A DNA stretch of 64,000 nucleotides from Thermoplasmatota archaeon (GTDB lineage: Archaea; Thermoplasmatota; E2; UBA202; JdFR-43), in assembly GCA_029258955.1 (NCBI GenBank), contig JAPDJT010000010.1, positions 1-64,000 of the forward strand, written 5' to 3'. The stretch's first letter is position 1. Each line of letters begins with the position of its first letter. This document shows, one piece after another, positions 8,472-17,118 of this stretch. The notes under the pieces were generated by a model. The model made no database searches and was not told where the DNA came from. It saw only the letters and a list, made by a program, of their open reading frames with translations. The position numbers and the translations under genes are program-made.

Positions 8472-9386
8472 GTGGATAGAAGCTTTATTATAAGACTTGT
8501 AATTAGCATTGTTTTACTTTCTCTAATAATTTATTTTATTGGTTGGGAGAAAATTGAAGAGGCTTTGCTAAAGGCTAATCTTAAATTAATTTTGATTGCC
8601 ATTATTATAGAAAATCTTGGAGTTTTTATTACATCAAAAAGATGGCAAATCATGTTAAAAATAAGGGAGATTAATGTAAATTATAGAGATGCTGTAGCAT
8701 ATTATTTTATAGGAACTTTTTTCAATGCTGTTATGCCATCTTCAATAGGAGGAGATATAATAAAAGCTTATAAATTGGGAAGAAAAATAAGCAACGAAGA
8801 AGCTTTTGCATCTGTTTTTATGGATAGATTAATGGGATTAATTGCTTTACTCCTCATTGTATTTATCATAATTTTTGTCTATCATAGTATTATTCCATAC
8901 ACAGCTATATGGCTATCTATTTTCTTTTCATTAGCAACAGCAATATCTCTTTTATTTTTAATTAAAACAAAAATTCCAGAAAAAATCATTGAATTTTTAT
9001 TTAAAAAATGGGAAAAAGCAAAAGAGTTTTTTCTTGGGATTGTAATAGCTATTAAGAACTATAAAAACAGAAATCTAATTTTAAAAGCATTTATAATTTC
9101 CCTATTCTACCAACTCATTTTAATTTTCAACAATTACATTTTGGCTTTAGCATTGGGAATAAAAACAAGCTTAGTTTATTTCTTCATTTTCATACCTATT
9201 GCTGAAATTTTAGTTGTTTTGCCCATTACCATAAGAGGATTTGGGATAAGGGAAAGCACATATGCAATATTATTTTCTTCTGTAGGCGTAGATTATGCCA
9301 AATCCTTTTCAATGGGCTTCCTAAATCAACTTGTTAAAGTCTCTGTGAGCATTGTTGGAGGCATAATACATGTTTTAAAGAGTTAA
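8472..9386 (+). CDS. Flippase-like membrane protein (UPF0104/LPG-synthase TM family)
   Basis: 304 residues with about eight membrane helices. The pattern FNAVMPSSIGGDIIKAYKLGR near residues 75-100 and RGFGIRES near residue 258 is diagnostic of the lysylphosphatidylglycerol-synthase transmembrane/AglD-like family. Members move or help modify lipid-linked substrates; in archaea several belong to surface glycosylation pathways. Start is GTG at 8472, about 25 bp after a TATA-like ttttaaag, hence probably leaderless. The stop codon overlaps that of gap on the opposite strand by four bases (TTAA). The exact substrate is unknown. Confidence 0.85.
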   Translation: MDRSFIIRLVISIVLLSLIIYFIGWEKIEEALLKANLKLILIAIIIENLGVFITSKRWQIMLKIREINVNYRDAVAYYFIGTFFNAVMPSSIGGDIIKAYKLGRKISNEEAFASVFMDRLMGLIALLLIVFIIIFVYHSIIPYTAIWLSIFFSLATAISLLFLIKTKIPEKIIEFLFKKWEKAKEFFLGIVIAIKNYKNRNLILKAFIISLFYQLILIFNNYILALALGIKTSLVYFFIFIPIAEILVVLPITIRGFGIRESTYAILFSSVGVDYAKSFSMGFLNQLVKVSVSIVGGIIHVLKS

Positions 9387-10441
9387 ACTTCTTCGAATAA
9401 GAAATTAGATAGAACTTTTAGCCTCTCTTCATGTTCTTCCGGATGCAGAATCCTTACTACAGCGGAAACACTGCTGAGCAATGAATTTCCATCCTGGGGA
9501 GTAAAGCAGAAACCAAATACTTCATTGCCATTTTTTACTCTTACTGTTGGAACAACAACTACAGTTTGATTTAAAATTCTTCCATAATGACCATGGTCTC
9601 TTCCAAATGAAAATACGAGATTGGAGAGTTGCTTATATGTCAACGCCACCCTTGGATTGTTTCTAAATCTTTCTATAACTTCTTCTTCATTCGTTTTTTC
9701 TTTAACTTTTATATTAAACCAAATTGAATGCATATACTGTGTATTTATTTTTAAAGCAGAAGAAAATACATCTAAATCTAAGCCAAGAGTATTGTATAAA
9801 TACCATACATCTCTTGCATGATGTGTACCAAATTTTTCATCCTTATGCTTATTTACATAAGGAGCTGGAACAAAACTGCTATCTTGAGAGATATCACTTG
9901 CTCTTCTTATACAAACGAATCTTCCATATACAAAATTATCTTTGCTTACATCCAAAGCAACACATTTTATAGCTACAGCTATATTATGGGTGTTACAGCT
10001 AACAATATGAATATACTTATCATTTTCATTCAAAGCTTCATCATTTATCCCAACAGCATATGGTTTTCCAAATCCAAATTCTGAACCCTGTGCCAGAAAA
10101 GCTTTCACCTTATCTTCATATTTTTTGTAATATTTTTCCTTATTCTCCAGCCCTTTTCCTTTAGGTGAGCAATCTACAACAACCGTAGCTCTTTCTATGG
10201 CTTCCTCTGCAGTATATGTTGGTTCTAAACCAAGCTCTCTGAATTCTTTCACCATTTCTTTTCTTACAGCGAGAATTCCTCCTCTCCTTAAAAGCCCCTT
10301 TACCTTTGGTCTATCAGTTAAGACAGGGCTGTGCTTATAAAATGTAATTTCATCTATGCCCAACTCATTTTTTAAATCGCATAACAAACCAATCAATGGT
10401 TCCCCAATTGTACCCGTACCTACTACGTGAACGATATTCAT
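9383..10441 (-). CDS. gap: Archaeal glyceraldehyde-3-phosphate dehydrogenase
   Basis: 352 residues, matching the archaeal (type II) GAPDH, which oxidises glyceraldehyde 3-phosphate to 1,3-bisphosphoglycerate with NAD(P). The N-terminal nucleotide-binding motif is VVGTGTIGEP (residues 6-15). The catalytic Cys is residue 149 in VSCNTHN. GRDHGHYGR near residue 292 is also typical. It starts 15 bp after pgk on the same strand, so the two enzymes of adjacent glycolytic steps form an operon. Its 3' end overlaps the convergent flippase-like gene. Confidence 0.96.
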   Translation of the reverse strand: MNIVHVVGTGTIGEPLIGLLCDLKNELGIDEITFYKHSPVLTDRPKVKGLLRRGGILAVRKEMVKEFRELGLEPTYTAEEAIERATVVVDCSPKGKGLENKEKYYKKYEDKVKAFLAQGSEFGFGKPYAVGINDEALNENDKYIHIVSCNTHNIAVAIKCVALDVSKDNFVYGRFVCIRRASDISQDSSFVPAPYVNKHKDEKFGTHHARDVWYLYNTLGLDLDVFSSALKINTQYMHSIWFNIKVKEKTNEEEVIERFRNNPRVALTYKQLSNLVFSFGRDHGHYGRILNQTVVVVPTVRVKNGNEVFGFCFTPQDGNSLLSSVSAVVRILHPEEHEERLKVLSNFLFEEV

Positions 10442-10456
10442 ATTGCTAAATCTCCT

Positions 10457-11572
10457 TTACCTTTTAAACTTTATCAACGCTTCTATGACTGGCAACTTTT
10501 CCCCCATAAGCATTCTCTCTAAAGAACCTCCCCCTGTTGAAATATAGGTAAATTTATCCTCTAGCCCCAGCATATTAATGGCAGCAACAGTGTGCCCTCC
10601 GCCGGCCATAGAAAATGCATTTGAATTGGCTATTGCTTTCAATATCTCTTCTGTTCCTTTCCTGTATTTCTCTTCTTCAAAAACTCCCATTGGACCAGAG
10701 ATGAAAATAGAAGCTGAATTTTTTATTTCCTCCTTAAAAATTTTTATGCTCTCCTCACCAATATCCTTTGCATCTATTAAATCTACGGGAAGCAAAATTT
10801 TATCCTTGAATTTCTCCCATATTTCTTTTATATTTGCATCTATATCCATTTCTATCTTTCCCAACATTGCCAAAAAAGCATTTGCTGGCATTCCTCCAAG
10901 CATTATTTTATCTGCAATTCCTTTTTCCAATAAGTTCTTCATAACTTCAATTGCATTTTCATATTTCCCACCTCCAAAAATGAATAAGCGAGGTCTCTCA
11001 GCTTCCTTTAGCAATTTTTCAACCATCTCAACTTCCTTTTGTAAAAGTCTTCCAGCAAAAGAAGGCAAAACAGGAATAAAACCAACTAAGGAGCAATGCT
11101 TTCTATGTGCTGCAGCAAATGCATCATTTACAAATGCATCAGCATATTTTGAAAGTTTCTTTACCATCTCTGCCTTTGCATGCTCTTCAACACTTTTCTT
11201 CTCCATTTCTTCTTTACATTTTCTTACATTATCGAGCAATAAAATCTCTCCATTTTTTAACTCTTCAATTTCCTTTATTGCTTTCTCGCCATACACATCA
11301 TCAACAAATTTTATCTCTTCCCCCATAAGCTTTGCCAGTTCTTCAGCATGTTTCTCTAAGCTTGTAAAGTCCCACTTTCCTGGCCTGCTCTGATGAGCAA
11401 GCATAATTACTTTTGCATTTTTTTCCTTTAACTCTTTTAAGGTTGGAATAATCTTCTTTATCCTCCAGTTATCCATAATTTCTAATGTTTCGGGATTAAG
11501 AGGAGAATTTATATCCACTCTTAAAATAACACTCTTTCCCTTGAAATCGAAATCATCCATAGTGGGCAACAT
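10457..11572 (-). CDS. pgk: Phosphoglycerate kinase
   Basis: 371 residues, slightly shorter than the usual 390-415. Transfers phosphate between 1,3-bisphosphoglycerate and ADP. The N-domain motif GKSVILRVDINSPL (residues 12-25), LLDNVRKC, the nucleotide-domain motif FIFGGGKYENAI and the C-terminal AGGGHTVAAI and STGGGSLERML are all present. The DNVR motif reads DNVRKC rather than the common ENVRFH/ENVRWH. First gene of a pgk-gap operon. The transcript probably starts just before ATG 11572, because a TATA-like tttattta lies about 30 bp upstream; ATG 11560 is an alternative start. Confidence 0.95.
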   Translation of the reverse strand: MLPTMDDFDFKGKSVILRVDINSPLNPETLEIMDNWRIKKIIPTLKELKEKNAKVIMLAHQSRPGKWDFTSLEKHAEELAKLMGEEIKFVDDVYGEKAIKEIEELKNGEILLLDNVRKCKEEMEKKSVEEHAKAEMVKKLSKYADAFVNDAFAAAHRKHCSLVGFIPVLPSFAGRLLQKEVEMVEKLLKEAERPRLFIFGGGKYENAIEVMKNLLEKGIADKIMLGGMPANAFLAMLGKIEMDIDANIKEIWEKFKDKILLPVDLIDAKDIGEESIKIFKEEIKNSASIFISGPMGVFEEEKYRKGTEEILKAIANSNAFSMAGGGHTVAAINMLGLEDKFTYISTGGGSLERMLMGEKLPVIEALIKFKR

Positions 11573-11611
11573 GATGGAAAAGCGATAATGGATAAATAAA
11601 TTTTATTGCAA

Positions 11612-12370
11612 CTACAGCTTTTCAAGAATCATTTCTGCAACTTTCTTTCCAGACAATAGCATTCCTCCAAATATAGGTCCCATTCTCGGCGCCCCCATAA
11701 CAGCATTAGCTGCCATTCCCGTCACATAGAGCCCTGGAAATATCTCGCCAGTATTTTCTACTGTTTTTCTTTCTCCTTCATCAGCCCACATTGCCTTCTC
11801 TCCCTGGATTTTTCCAGTAGGTGTTTTTAATCCATATTTTTTCTCAACTATTCTTGCAACATTGCAATCATGTCCTGTTGCATCTATAACAAATTTTGCC
11901 TCTATGGAGACAGGGTCAACATGCAATTTCGCTTCCATAATAGATGTCCAATTGATAACCACGCCACATACTCTTCCATTTTTTATCATAACATCTTCAA
12001 CTGTCATACCATTGAATATTTTTGCTCCAGCATCTATAGCGTTGGCAACTAATTTAGCAACAGCTTCAATACTATTTGCGATCAAATAGCCATTTTTTTC
12101 TGCATATTTTATTCCCATTTCTTTCAATATGTTCTCAGCTCCTTTAACAACAATGACAGGATAGCCAATTCCTCCTCCCCACATTCCCCCTCCTGGTGAT
12201 AATTTTCTTTCAAAAATTACTACTTTTTTTCCAGATTTTGCTAAATGATAGGCAGCAGTTAATCCACTTGGTCCAGCTCCAACAATGGCAACATCAATTT
12301 TTACATTCTGCAAAAACTCCTGCATGAAATTTTCGACAATAAGACGAGTTATATCTATATCTCTAATCAT
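11612..12370 (-). CDS. thi4: Thi4-type thiazole synthase, sulfide-dependent archaeal form
   Basis: 252 residues. Thi4 makes the thiamine thiazole from NAD, glycine and sulfur. The FAD/NAD-binding motif [18 protein letters not shown] (about 28-45), the [14 protein letters not shown] segment and the C-terminal [14 protein letters not shown] match the family. Yeast Thi4 sacrifices an active-site Cys as the sulfur donor; here the matching stretch reads DATGHD with His, the state known from methanococcal enzymes that use free sulfide. That fits an anaerobic, sulfidic habitat. Older annotations call this family ribulose-1,5-bisphosphate synthetase. Monocistronic. Confidence 0.9.
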   Translation of the reverse strand: MIRDIDITRLIVENFMQEFLQNVKIDVAIVGAGPSGLTAAYHLAKSGKKVVIFERKLSPGGGMWGGGIGYPVIVVKGAENILKEMGIKYAEKNGYLIANSIEAVAKLVANAIDAGAKIFNGMTVEDVMIKNGRVCGVVINWTSIMEAKLHVDPVSIEAKFVIDATGHDCNVARIVEKKYGLKTPTGKIQGEKAMWADEGERKTVENTGEIFPGLYVTGMAANAVMGAPRMGPIFGGMLLSGKKVAEMILEKL

Positions 12371-12396
12371 GGTTAGGAGAATATCATTTAATTATA

Positions 12397-12789
12397 TTAT
12401 TTTTTCCACTGGAATAAAGATGGCAAATAAATATAGTATGCTCCCTCCTTGTAAACTATAATTGTTCCCTCTTCAACAAGCCTTTTAATATTTATCTCAT
12501 ATTCTCCAGTTTCTTTTACTCTTATACTTTCCACCTTTTCCTTTTGCTTTTCTGCCTCCCTCAAAGCTTCTTCCTTTCTTCTTTTTATTTCTTCAAGAAT
12601 TTCTTCAAGCTTTTCACCTTTTATACTGGCTTCTTCCTTTTCAATTTCTTCTAAAATTTTTTTCCTCTTTTCTTCATCCAATGGCTTCTTTGTATAGTAA
12701 AAACTTTTCCCTCCACAATTTGGACAACCTTCTAAAACATATCTCGAATCTTCGTATATTTTCCCGCATTTTAAACATTGATGAGGCAT
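12397..12789 (-). CDS. Zn-ribbon protein, DUF2072-like
   Basis: 130 residues. The N-terminus binds zinc with CLKCG and CPNCGG (Cys 5, 8, 22, 25). A long charged helix, probably a coiled coil, spans about residues 36-85, and a short beta-rich C-terminal domain follows. This arrangement matches the euryarchaeal Zn-ribbon family (COG3364/DUF2072). The start follows the stop of the DUF2073 gene by one base, so three genes (GTPase, DUF2073, this one) are translated as a block. Function unknown; the constant association with an Era-like GTPase suggests an RNA or ribosome role. Confidence 0.75.
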   Translation of the reverse strand: MPHQCLKCGKIYEDSRYVLEGCPNCGGKSFYYTKKPLDEEKRKKILEEIEKEEASIKGEKLEEILEEIKRRKEEALREAEKQKEKVESIRVKETGEYEINIKRLVEEGTIIVYKEGAYYIYLPSLFQWKK

Positions 12790-12790
12790 T

Positions 12791-13141
12791 TTATTTCCTT
12801 GCCACTATTACAGCTTTTATAATATCTTTATCCTTGTATATTGTTTTCAGCTTATCAGCAGGAGCAATAACTGTCATTCTTGCCCTATTCTTTCCAAACA
12901 ATCTTTGCCAAAAACTTGGCTTCTCTTCCATATAGCTCTCCATCTCAATCCCGGCAAATTTATCGTTTACTTCTTTCATTGTCATTTCAATTAGCTTTGC
13001 CTGCTCCTCCGGTGTTAATCCTTTTTCCAATACTAAAATTTGTCCTTTCTCAACCTCTTTCAAAATAAACTCAAGCTTTTCCTCCATAGAGAGCCCATTA
13101 AGCCTTTCGTGAGATATGAAATTAACCTTTATTTCCTCCAT
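12791..13141 (-). CDS. DUF2073 family protein
   Basis: 116 residues from ATG 13141. A longer frame begins at a TTG inside the upstream gene; ATG 13141 is preferred because it follows the GTPase stop directly (TAATATG) with agagga as a possible ribosome-binding site. The sequence (GLSMEEKLEFILKEVEKGQILVLE, then FWQRLFGKNRARMTVI) matches the euryarchaeal DUF2073 family. It is a small alpha/beta protein without membrane segments. Middle gene of the GTPase-DUF2073-Zn ribbon operon. Function unknown. Confidence 0.75.
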   Translation of the reverse strand: MEEIKVNFISHERLNGLSMEEKLEFILKEVEKGQILVLEKGLTPEEQAKLIEMTMKEVNDKFAGIEMESYMEEKPSFWQRLFGKNRARMTVIAPADKLKTIYKDKDIIKAVIVARK

Positions 13142-13142
13142 A

Positions 13143-13778
13143 TTACTTCCTCTTTTTGCCAAATTTCCTCACCATCGCCTCATATAACAAATTCATATTA
13201 GTTCCAGTTAAGGCAGAAATAGGAACCACTTCATGCTGAGGAAAAGCTGATTTCAGGGTGGCTGGTGTAGAGCCGTTTAAATCGATTTTATTTGCAGCTA
13301 TTATGAAAGGAATTTCTCTTGCTTCTAAATTTCCGAGAATAGTTATATTAACTTGAGTAAAAGGATTTTTTGTGCTGTCCATAAGCAAAATTACACCATC
13401 CAAATTATCAAGCCATTTTATTGCTTCTATAACTCCCTCGGTAGCCTCTTTTGCCCTCCTTTTTGCTTCTTCCTCGCTAAGCCCATATTCCATAAAATCA
13501 TGGTAATCAATTTTAGTTGCAATTCCAGGAGTGTCAATCAAATCTATAGTTAAAGAAGATTTTCCATCTTTTATAACAATTCTATCTTTCTTTTGCACCT
13601 TCCTTGTCTCATGAGGTATTTCTGATACCTCCCCCACAATTTCTCCAGCCCAATCCATTGCAATTCTATTTGCTAAAGTAGTTTTTCCAGCATTAGGAGG
13701 ACCATATATACCTATTCTAACGTGTTTCTTCCCAAAAATGGCTGAAAGCCATTGTGATAGCTTACTAAATATCCCCAT
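13143..13778 (-). CDS. Era/EngA-like small GTPase
   Basis: 211 residues with all G motifs: G1 [10 protein letters not shown] (about 25-34), G3 DTPG (about 77-80), G4 NKID (about 161-164) and G5 SALTG (about 189-193). There is no KH or other RNA-binding extension, so it is not a full-length Era. It heads the three-gene euryarchaeal cluster with DUF2073 and the Zn-ribbon protein. A role in ribosome assembly or another RNP is a reasonable inference. A repeat array begins about 45 bp upstream of the start codon. Confidence 0.85.
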   Translation of the reverse strand: MGIFSKLSQWLSAIFGKKHVRIGIYGPPNAGKTTLANRIAMDWAGEIVGEVSEIPHETRKVQKKDRIVIKDGKSSLTIDLIDTPGIATKIDYHDFMEYGLSEEEAKRRAKEATEGVIEAIKWLDNLDGVILLMDSTKNPFTQVNITILGNLEAREIPFIIAANKIDLNGSTPATLKSAFPQHEVVPISALTGTNMNLLYEAMVRKFGKKRK

Positions 13779-13824
13779 TTCATAAAAACATTAAATGCAG
13801 TTATATAAGTTTTGTTAAAAAATC

Positions 13825-13926
13825 GGGTTTGTTGAACAAATAGAAAGAAAGGGCTATCATTGGTCACTATTGCCTGAAAGAGAACTTACTATGACAATAC
13901 CCTATTTCACTTATTTTTCGAACCCT
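13825..13926 (+). repeat. Dispersed inverted-repeat element, best-preserved copy
   Basis: A 102-bp element running from gggtttgttgaac to tcgaaccct. Its ends are imperfect inverted repeats (GGGTTTG... and, on the other strand, AGGGTTCG...). The central 56 bp, from ggctatcatt to ccctattt, are identical to the copy at 3859-3961, about 10 kb away in the opposite orientation. Confidence 0.88.
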
Positions 13927-14407
13927 AAAAAAGAGAGATTATCGAATAAATGAAAAATGGTGTCATTGGCAATTATTGCATAGAAGAATTTACTGGCATC
14001 ATTTCTTTCCATTAATTGTCCAATGGACTATTATCACATGGAAAAATATACCTAGCAATAATTCCATTCATTTATTTTCACAATCTCAAAAATTAAGTGA
14101 TAGAAATAAGTAAAAATTGGAATGTAATAGCAAATTCCTCATGCAATAGAGTTGCATGAAAAAACACTAATTAAATGAAATAAGCGTTGTTATGGCAATC
14201 CCCTACACAATGGACATTTGGCAAATCCTTTCATGCTAAACCACCTTCATTAGAAATGGGTGCTACTATTCTCCATACAATGAGCAATGACAGCCATTCT
14301 TTCATTTATTCAATCAATTTTAAAGAAATAATCATTGAAAAATGAATAGACGTATTATTGCATTCTTACTCATAATAATGCCAAAACAACTTTTCATTTT
14401 CACTATT
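13927..14407. repeat. Cluster of degenerate inverted-repeat elements
   Basis: The rest of the 663-bp gap between the GTPase and NAC genes is built from about four to five decayed copies of the same family. The first, about 13933-14025, is well preserved (gattatcgaataaatgaaa, tgtcattggcaattattgca, ggcatcattt). Later ones show arms such as gttgttatggcaat (14187-14200), caatgacagccattctttc (14308-14326) and aatgccaaaacaacttttc (14379-14397). No open reading frame or RNA is apparent here. Confidence 0.6.
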
Positions 14408-14441
14408 CCAAAAAGATTTAAGCTAATAGCCATATATTATC

Positions 14442-14762
14442 ATGCTTCCAGTTGATGATAGACAACTTCGCATTTTGATGAAAAAAATGGGGATAAATAT
14501 AAAAGAGCTTAAAGCTGAAAGAGTTATAATTGAAACAGCAGATAAGCAATATATTTTTGAGAACCCTTCTGTAAGTATAATGGAGATGAAAGGACAAAAA
14601 ACCTATCAAATTGTAGGAGAGCCAGAAATTAAAATGAAAATAAATGAAGAAGATGTTGAGTTGGTAGCAGAGAAAACAGGAAAGAGCAAAGAGGAGGCAA
14701 GAAAAGCATTAGAAGAAGCTGGAGGAGATATTGCTCAAGCAATTCTTAATCTATCATCTTAA
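14442..14762 (+). CDS. nac: Nascent polypeptide-associated complex protein (archaeal NAC)
   Basis: 106 residues, usual for archaeal NAC. The NAC beta-barrel domain covers about residues 8-65 (MLPVDDRQLRILMKKMG start, KTYQIVGEP end), and a UBA domain covers about 68-105 (AEKTGKSKEEARKALEEAGGDIAQAIL). The homodimer binds ribosomes and shields nascent chains. An atttaagc TATA-like box about 25 bp upstream of ATG predicts a leaderless transcript. Its last 17 bases overlap the 3' end of the convergent acetyltransferase gene. Confidence 0.93.
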   Translation: MLPVDDRQLRILMKKMGINIKELKAERVIIETADKQYIFENPSVSIMEMKGQKTYQIVGEPEIKMKINEEDVELVAEKTGKSKEEARKALEEAGGDIAQAILNLSS

Positions 14763-15174
14763 CCATTAAAATAGCATCTTCTCCATCCATGTAATAACTC
14801 TTTATTTCCTTCTTCTCCTTAAATCCCAATTTCTTATAAAATTCTATAGCTCCTTTATTGCTCTTCCTTACTTGCAAAATAACTTCTCCATGCATATGCT
14901 TTAACAAATATTCCATTAATTTTCTTCCATATCCTTTTCGCCTATAATCAGGATGAACAGCTATGGAAACAATTAGATTTCTTTCCCTATCTCCAACAAT
15001 ATAGCCAATAATTCTCCCATTTTCTTCAGCAACAAAAAACAACTTATTTAAATATGAATAAAAGACGAAGGGAGGATAAGGATAGTTAAATGATACTCTC
15101 TCTATTTCATAAATTTCATCTAAATCTTCTTTCCTGCATTTCCTAATTTTCACAATTTGAAATTCTTCGTGCAT
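14746..15174 (-). CDS. GNAT N-acetyltransferase, RimI-like
   Basis: 142 residues covering a single GNAT domain. The acetyl-CoA-binding motif A is IAVHPDYRRKGYGRKLMEYLL (about residues 70-90); the pattern QVRKSNKGAIEFYKKLGF (about 100-117) is shared by RimI/Ard1 N-terminal acetyltransferases. It probably acetylates protein N-termini, but other amine substrates are possible. Pairing with NAC, which also acts on nascent chains, is suggestive; the genes are convergent rather than co-transcribed. Confidence 0.82.
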   Translation of the reverse strand: MHEEFQIVKIRKCRKEDLDEIYEIERVSFNYPYPPFVFYSYLNKLFFVAEENGRIIGYIVGDRERNLIVSIAVHPDYRRKGYGRKLMEYLLKHMHGEVILQVRKSNKGAIEFYKKLGFKEKKEIKSYYMDGEDAILMVKMID

Positions 15175-15207
15175 AAAAAATTTAATCTTAACTCCTTTTT
15201 CTTTTGA

Positions 15208-16260
15208 ATGCTTTATAAAATGGAAAAAAATTCATTCTATACAAAAAGACTTGCAGAAGGATGTAAAGTGTGCCAAAGAGGGGCAAAATTAGTTTTACTT
15301 GTTACTGGCTTATGCAGAGCAAAATGCTTTTATTGCCCCCTTTCAGAAAAGAAAAAGGGAAAAGACGTAATCTATGCAGATGAAATGCTTGTAAAAAGCA
15401 AGGAAGACATTTTAAAGGAAGCAGAACTTATAGAAGCAGAAGGCACAGGTATAACAGGGGGAGACCCCCTCATTGTTTTGGATAGAACAATTGAATTCAT
15501 AAAAATGCTAAAGGAAAATTTTGGAGATGGGCATCACATCCATTTATATACCGCTACGCTCAACTACAAAAAAGTTAAGAAACTTGAAGAAGCTGGCTTA
15601 GATGAAATTAGATTTCATCCTCCAGTGGCAACATGGAATAAAATAGAGAAGACAAATTTCAAAGAGTTAATTAAAAAAATTGAAATTGATAAAGGAGTTG
15701 AAATTCCTCTTATTCCTCATTTAAAAGAAGAAACTATTCATTTTTTAAAGGAAATAGATTCCTATGGATTAGATTTCATAAATTTAAATGAGTTAGAATT
15801 CTCTATAACAAATTTGGAAGCATTAGATAAATTTGGATATGTTGCAAAAAGTGATGAATCATCTGCTGCTAAAGGAAGCGAAGAAATGGCATATGAACTT
15901 TTAGAATTGGATTTAAACACCCCTATACATTATTGTTCTTCCGCCTTTAAAGATGCTGTTCAACTTAGGAAAAGAATAGAAAGGAGAGCAAGGAATGTTG
16001 CAAAGCTTTATGAAGTAATAACTGAAGATGGCACTCTTTTGAAGGGTATAATAATGGCAGATAAGCAACAAATGGAGAAAATAAAGGAGGAATTTGAAAT
16101 TGATGATGAGCTAATTTCATGGGATGAGGAAAAGAAAAGAATAGAAACTTCTCCTTTCATTTTGGAAGAAATTGCAAAATATCTGCCATTTAAATGCTAT
16201 ATAGTAGAAGAATATCCTACAGCAGATAGGCTGGAGGTAGAGGTTATTCCCTTAAATTAA
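15208..16260 (+). CDS. Radical SAM protein related to pyruvate formate-lyase-activating enzymes (COG2108-like)
   Basis: 350 residues. The radical SAM cluster motif is CRAKCFYC (about residues 36-43), followed by TGGDPL, equivalent to the GGE motif. An earlier pair CKVCQRG (about 19-25) may bind another metal. A further Cys lies at YCSS near residue 245. The family is widespread in euryarchaea and has no proven substrate. ATG 15208 and ATG 15220 are both possible starts; neither has a clear Shine-Dalgarno. Its stop overlaps the 3' end of the convergent MBL gene. Confidence 0.8.
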   Translation: MLYKMEKNSFYTKRLAEGCKVCQRGAKLVLLVTGLCRAKCFYCPLSEKKKGKDVIYADEMLVKSKEDILKEAELIEAEGTGITGGDPLIVLDRTIEFIKMLKENFGDGHHIHLYTATLNYKKVKKLEEAGLDEIRFHPPVATWNKIEKTNFKELIKKIEIDKGVEIPLIPHLKEETIHFLKEIDSYGLDFINLNELEFSITNLEALDKFGYVAKSDESSAAKGSEEMAYELLELDLNTPIHYCSSAFKDAVQLRKRIERRARNVAKLYEVITEDGTLLKGIIMADKQQMEKIKEEFEIDDELISWDEEKKRIETSPFILEEIAKYLPFKCYIVEEYPTADRLEVEVIPLN

Positions 16261-17045
16261 TCTTTTTTAATTTCTATTTTATCATCCATATAAACTCGCA
16301 TTCCATCAAAAGCAGCAATTGTTGGCACCCCTGTTTTTTGAGTAATCCAGTTTGCTTGTTTTGTAGCATCACTTAACACTTTTAGCCCCATATGAGTTAG
16401 TATGGCAATTTCTGGCTTTACTTGGCTTATTAATTCTGCAGCATCTTCAGTTGACATGTGAAACGGGATTTTTCCATTGAGGGGGCGAGTTAAGCATACT
16501 ATAAGCAATTTTGCCCCTCTGTGTGCTTTAATTAATTCATCAAAGAGCTGTGTATCGCTTGTATAAGAAATTGTCCCACTATCCAGCATTAATTTAAATC
16601 CTACTGTAGTTGGGTCAGAATGTAAGGCGGGCGTGATATACATTTCATATAGTTCCCTAAGAATAATTTTGTCTCCAGGCTTAGCTATTTTTACACTTCT
16701 AACCAATTTTTTATGATAATAGGAAATGGGACGATAATCATTTATTCCATTTATGACACTCTCACTCCCTATTAGCATCCCTCTTTTGCTTTTCCCTCCC
16801 AAAGTTAAAGCTTCAATTAGTATTTCAGCATCTGTATAATGATCAGGATGAGCATGAGAAACAAAAATAACATCTGTTTGAGTAGGGTCTAAACCAAGCT
16901 CATACATTTTAACTAAAGCACCAGGCCCAGGATCAACATGCATTAAAAGCCCTTTTTCTGCAATATAAATCCCACCTGTAGCTCTTTTTTGGAAAATTGT
17001 TGCAAATCTTCCTCCGCCGGTGCCTATGAATGTAATCTTTGCCAT
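16257..17045 (-). CDS. Metallo-beta-lactamase-fold hydrolase
   Basis: 262 residues. The Zn motif HAHPDH appears as SHAHPDHYTD near residues 64-73; further His ligands are likely in TPALHSDP and LTHMG. The N-terminal GTGGGRFATIFQKRATGG resembles RNase Z-type MBL proteins, but the protein lacks the exosite region and the family-specific motifs of RNase Z, which is encoded separately at 19900. The substrate is unknown; an RNA or phosphodiester substrate is possible. Confidence 0.8.
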   Translation of the reverse strand: MAKITFIGTGGGRFATIFQKRATGGIYIAEKGLLMHVDPGPGALVKMYELGLDPTQTDVIFVSHAHPDHYTDAEILIEALTLGGKSKRGMLIGSESVINGINDYRPISYYHKKLVRSVKIAKPGDKIILRELYEMYITPALHSDPTTVGFKLMLDSGTISYTSDTQLFDELIKAHRGAKLLIVCLTRPLNGKIPFHMSTEDAAELISQVKPEIAILTHMGLKVLSDATKQANWITQKTGVPTIAAFDGMRVYMDDKIEIKKD

Positions 17046-17118
17046 TAAAAGTAATGCATTTTTGACTATTATATTTTAGCAAAATAAAAGTTTATATTTT
17101 CCTTTTCATTTCCTTTCT

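Noticed and set aside
10578-11393. Long plus-strand open frame opposite pgk
   Set aside because: It is the antisense of a certain enzyme gene, has Ser/Phe-rich nonsense composition and no promoter.
13825-14407. CRISPR-like array
   Set aside because: Units are degenerate, unequal in length, in mixed orientation and without regular spacers; no cas gene is in the window.
16257-17045. Second RNase Z
   Set aside because: It lacks the exosite and RNase Z-specific motifs; only the general metallo-beta-lactamase motif is present.
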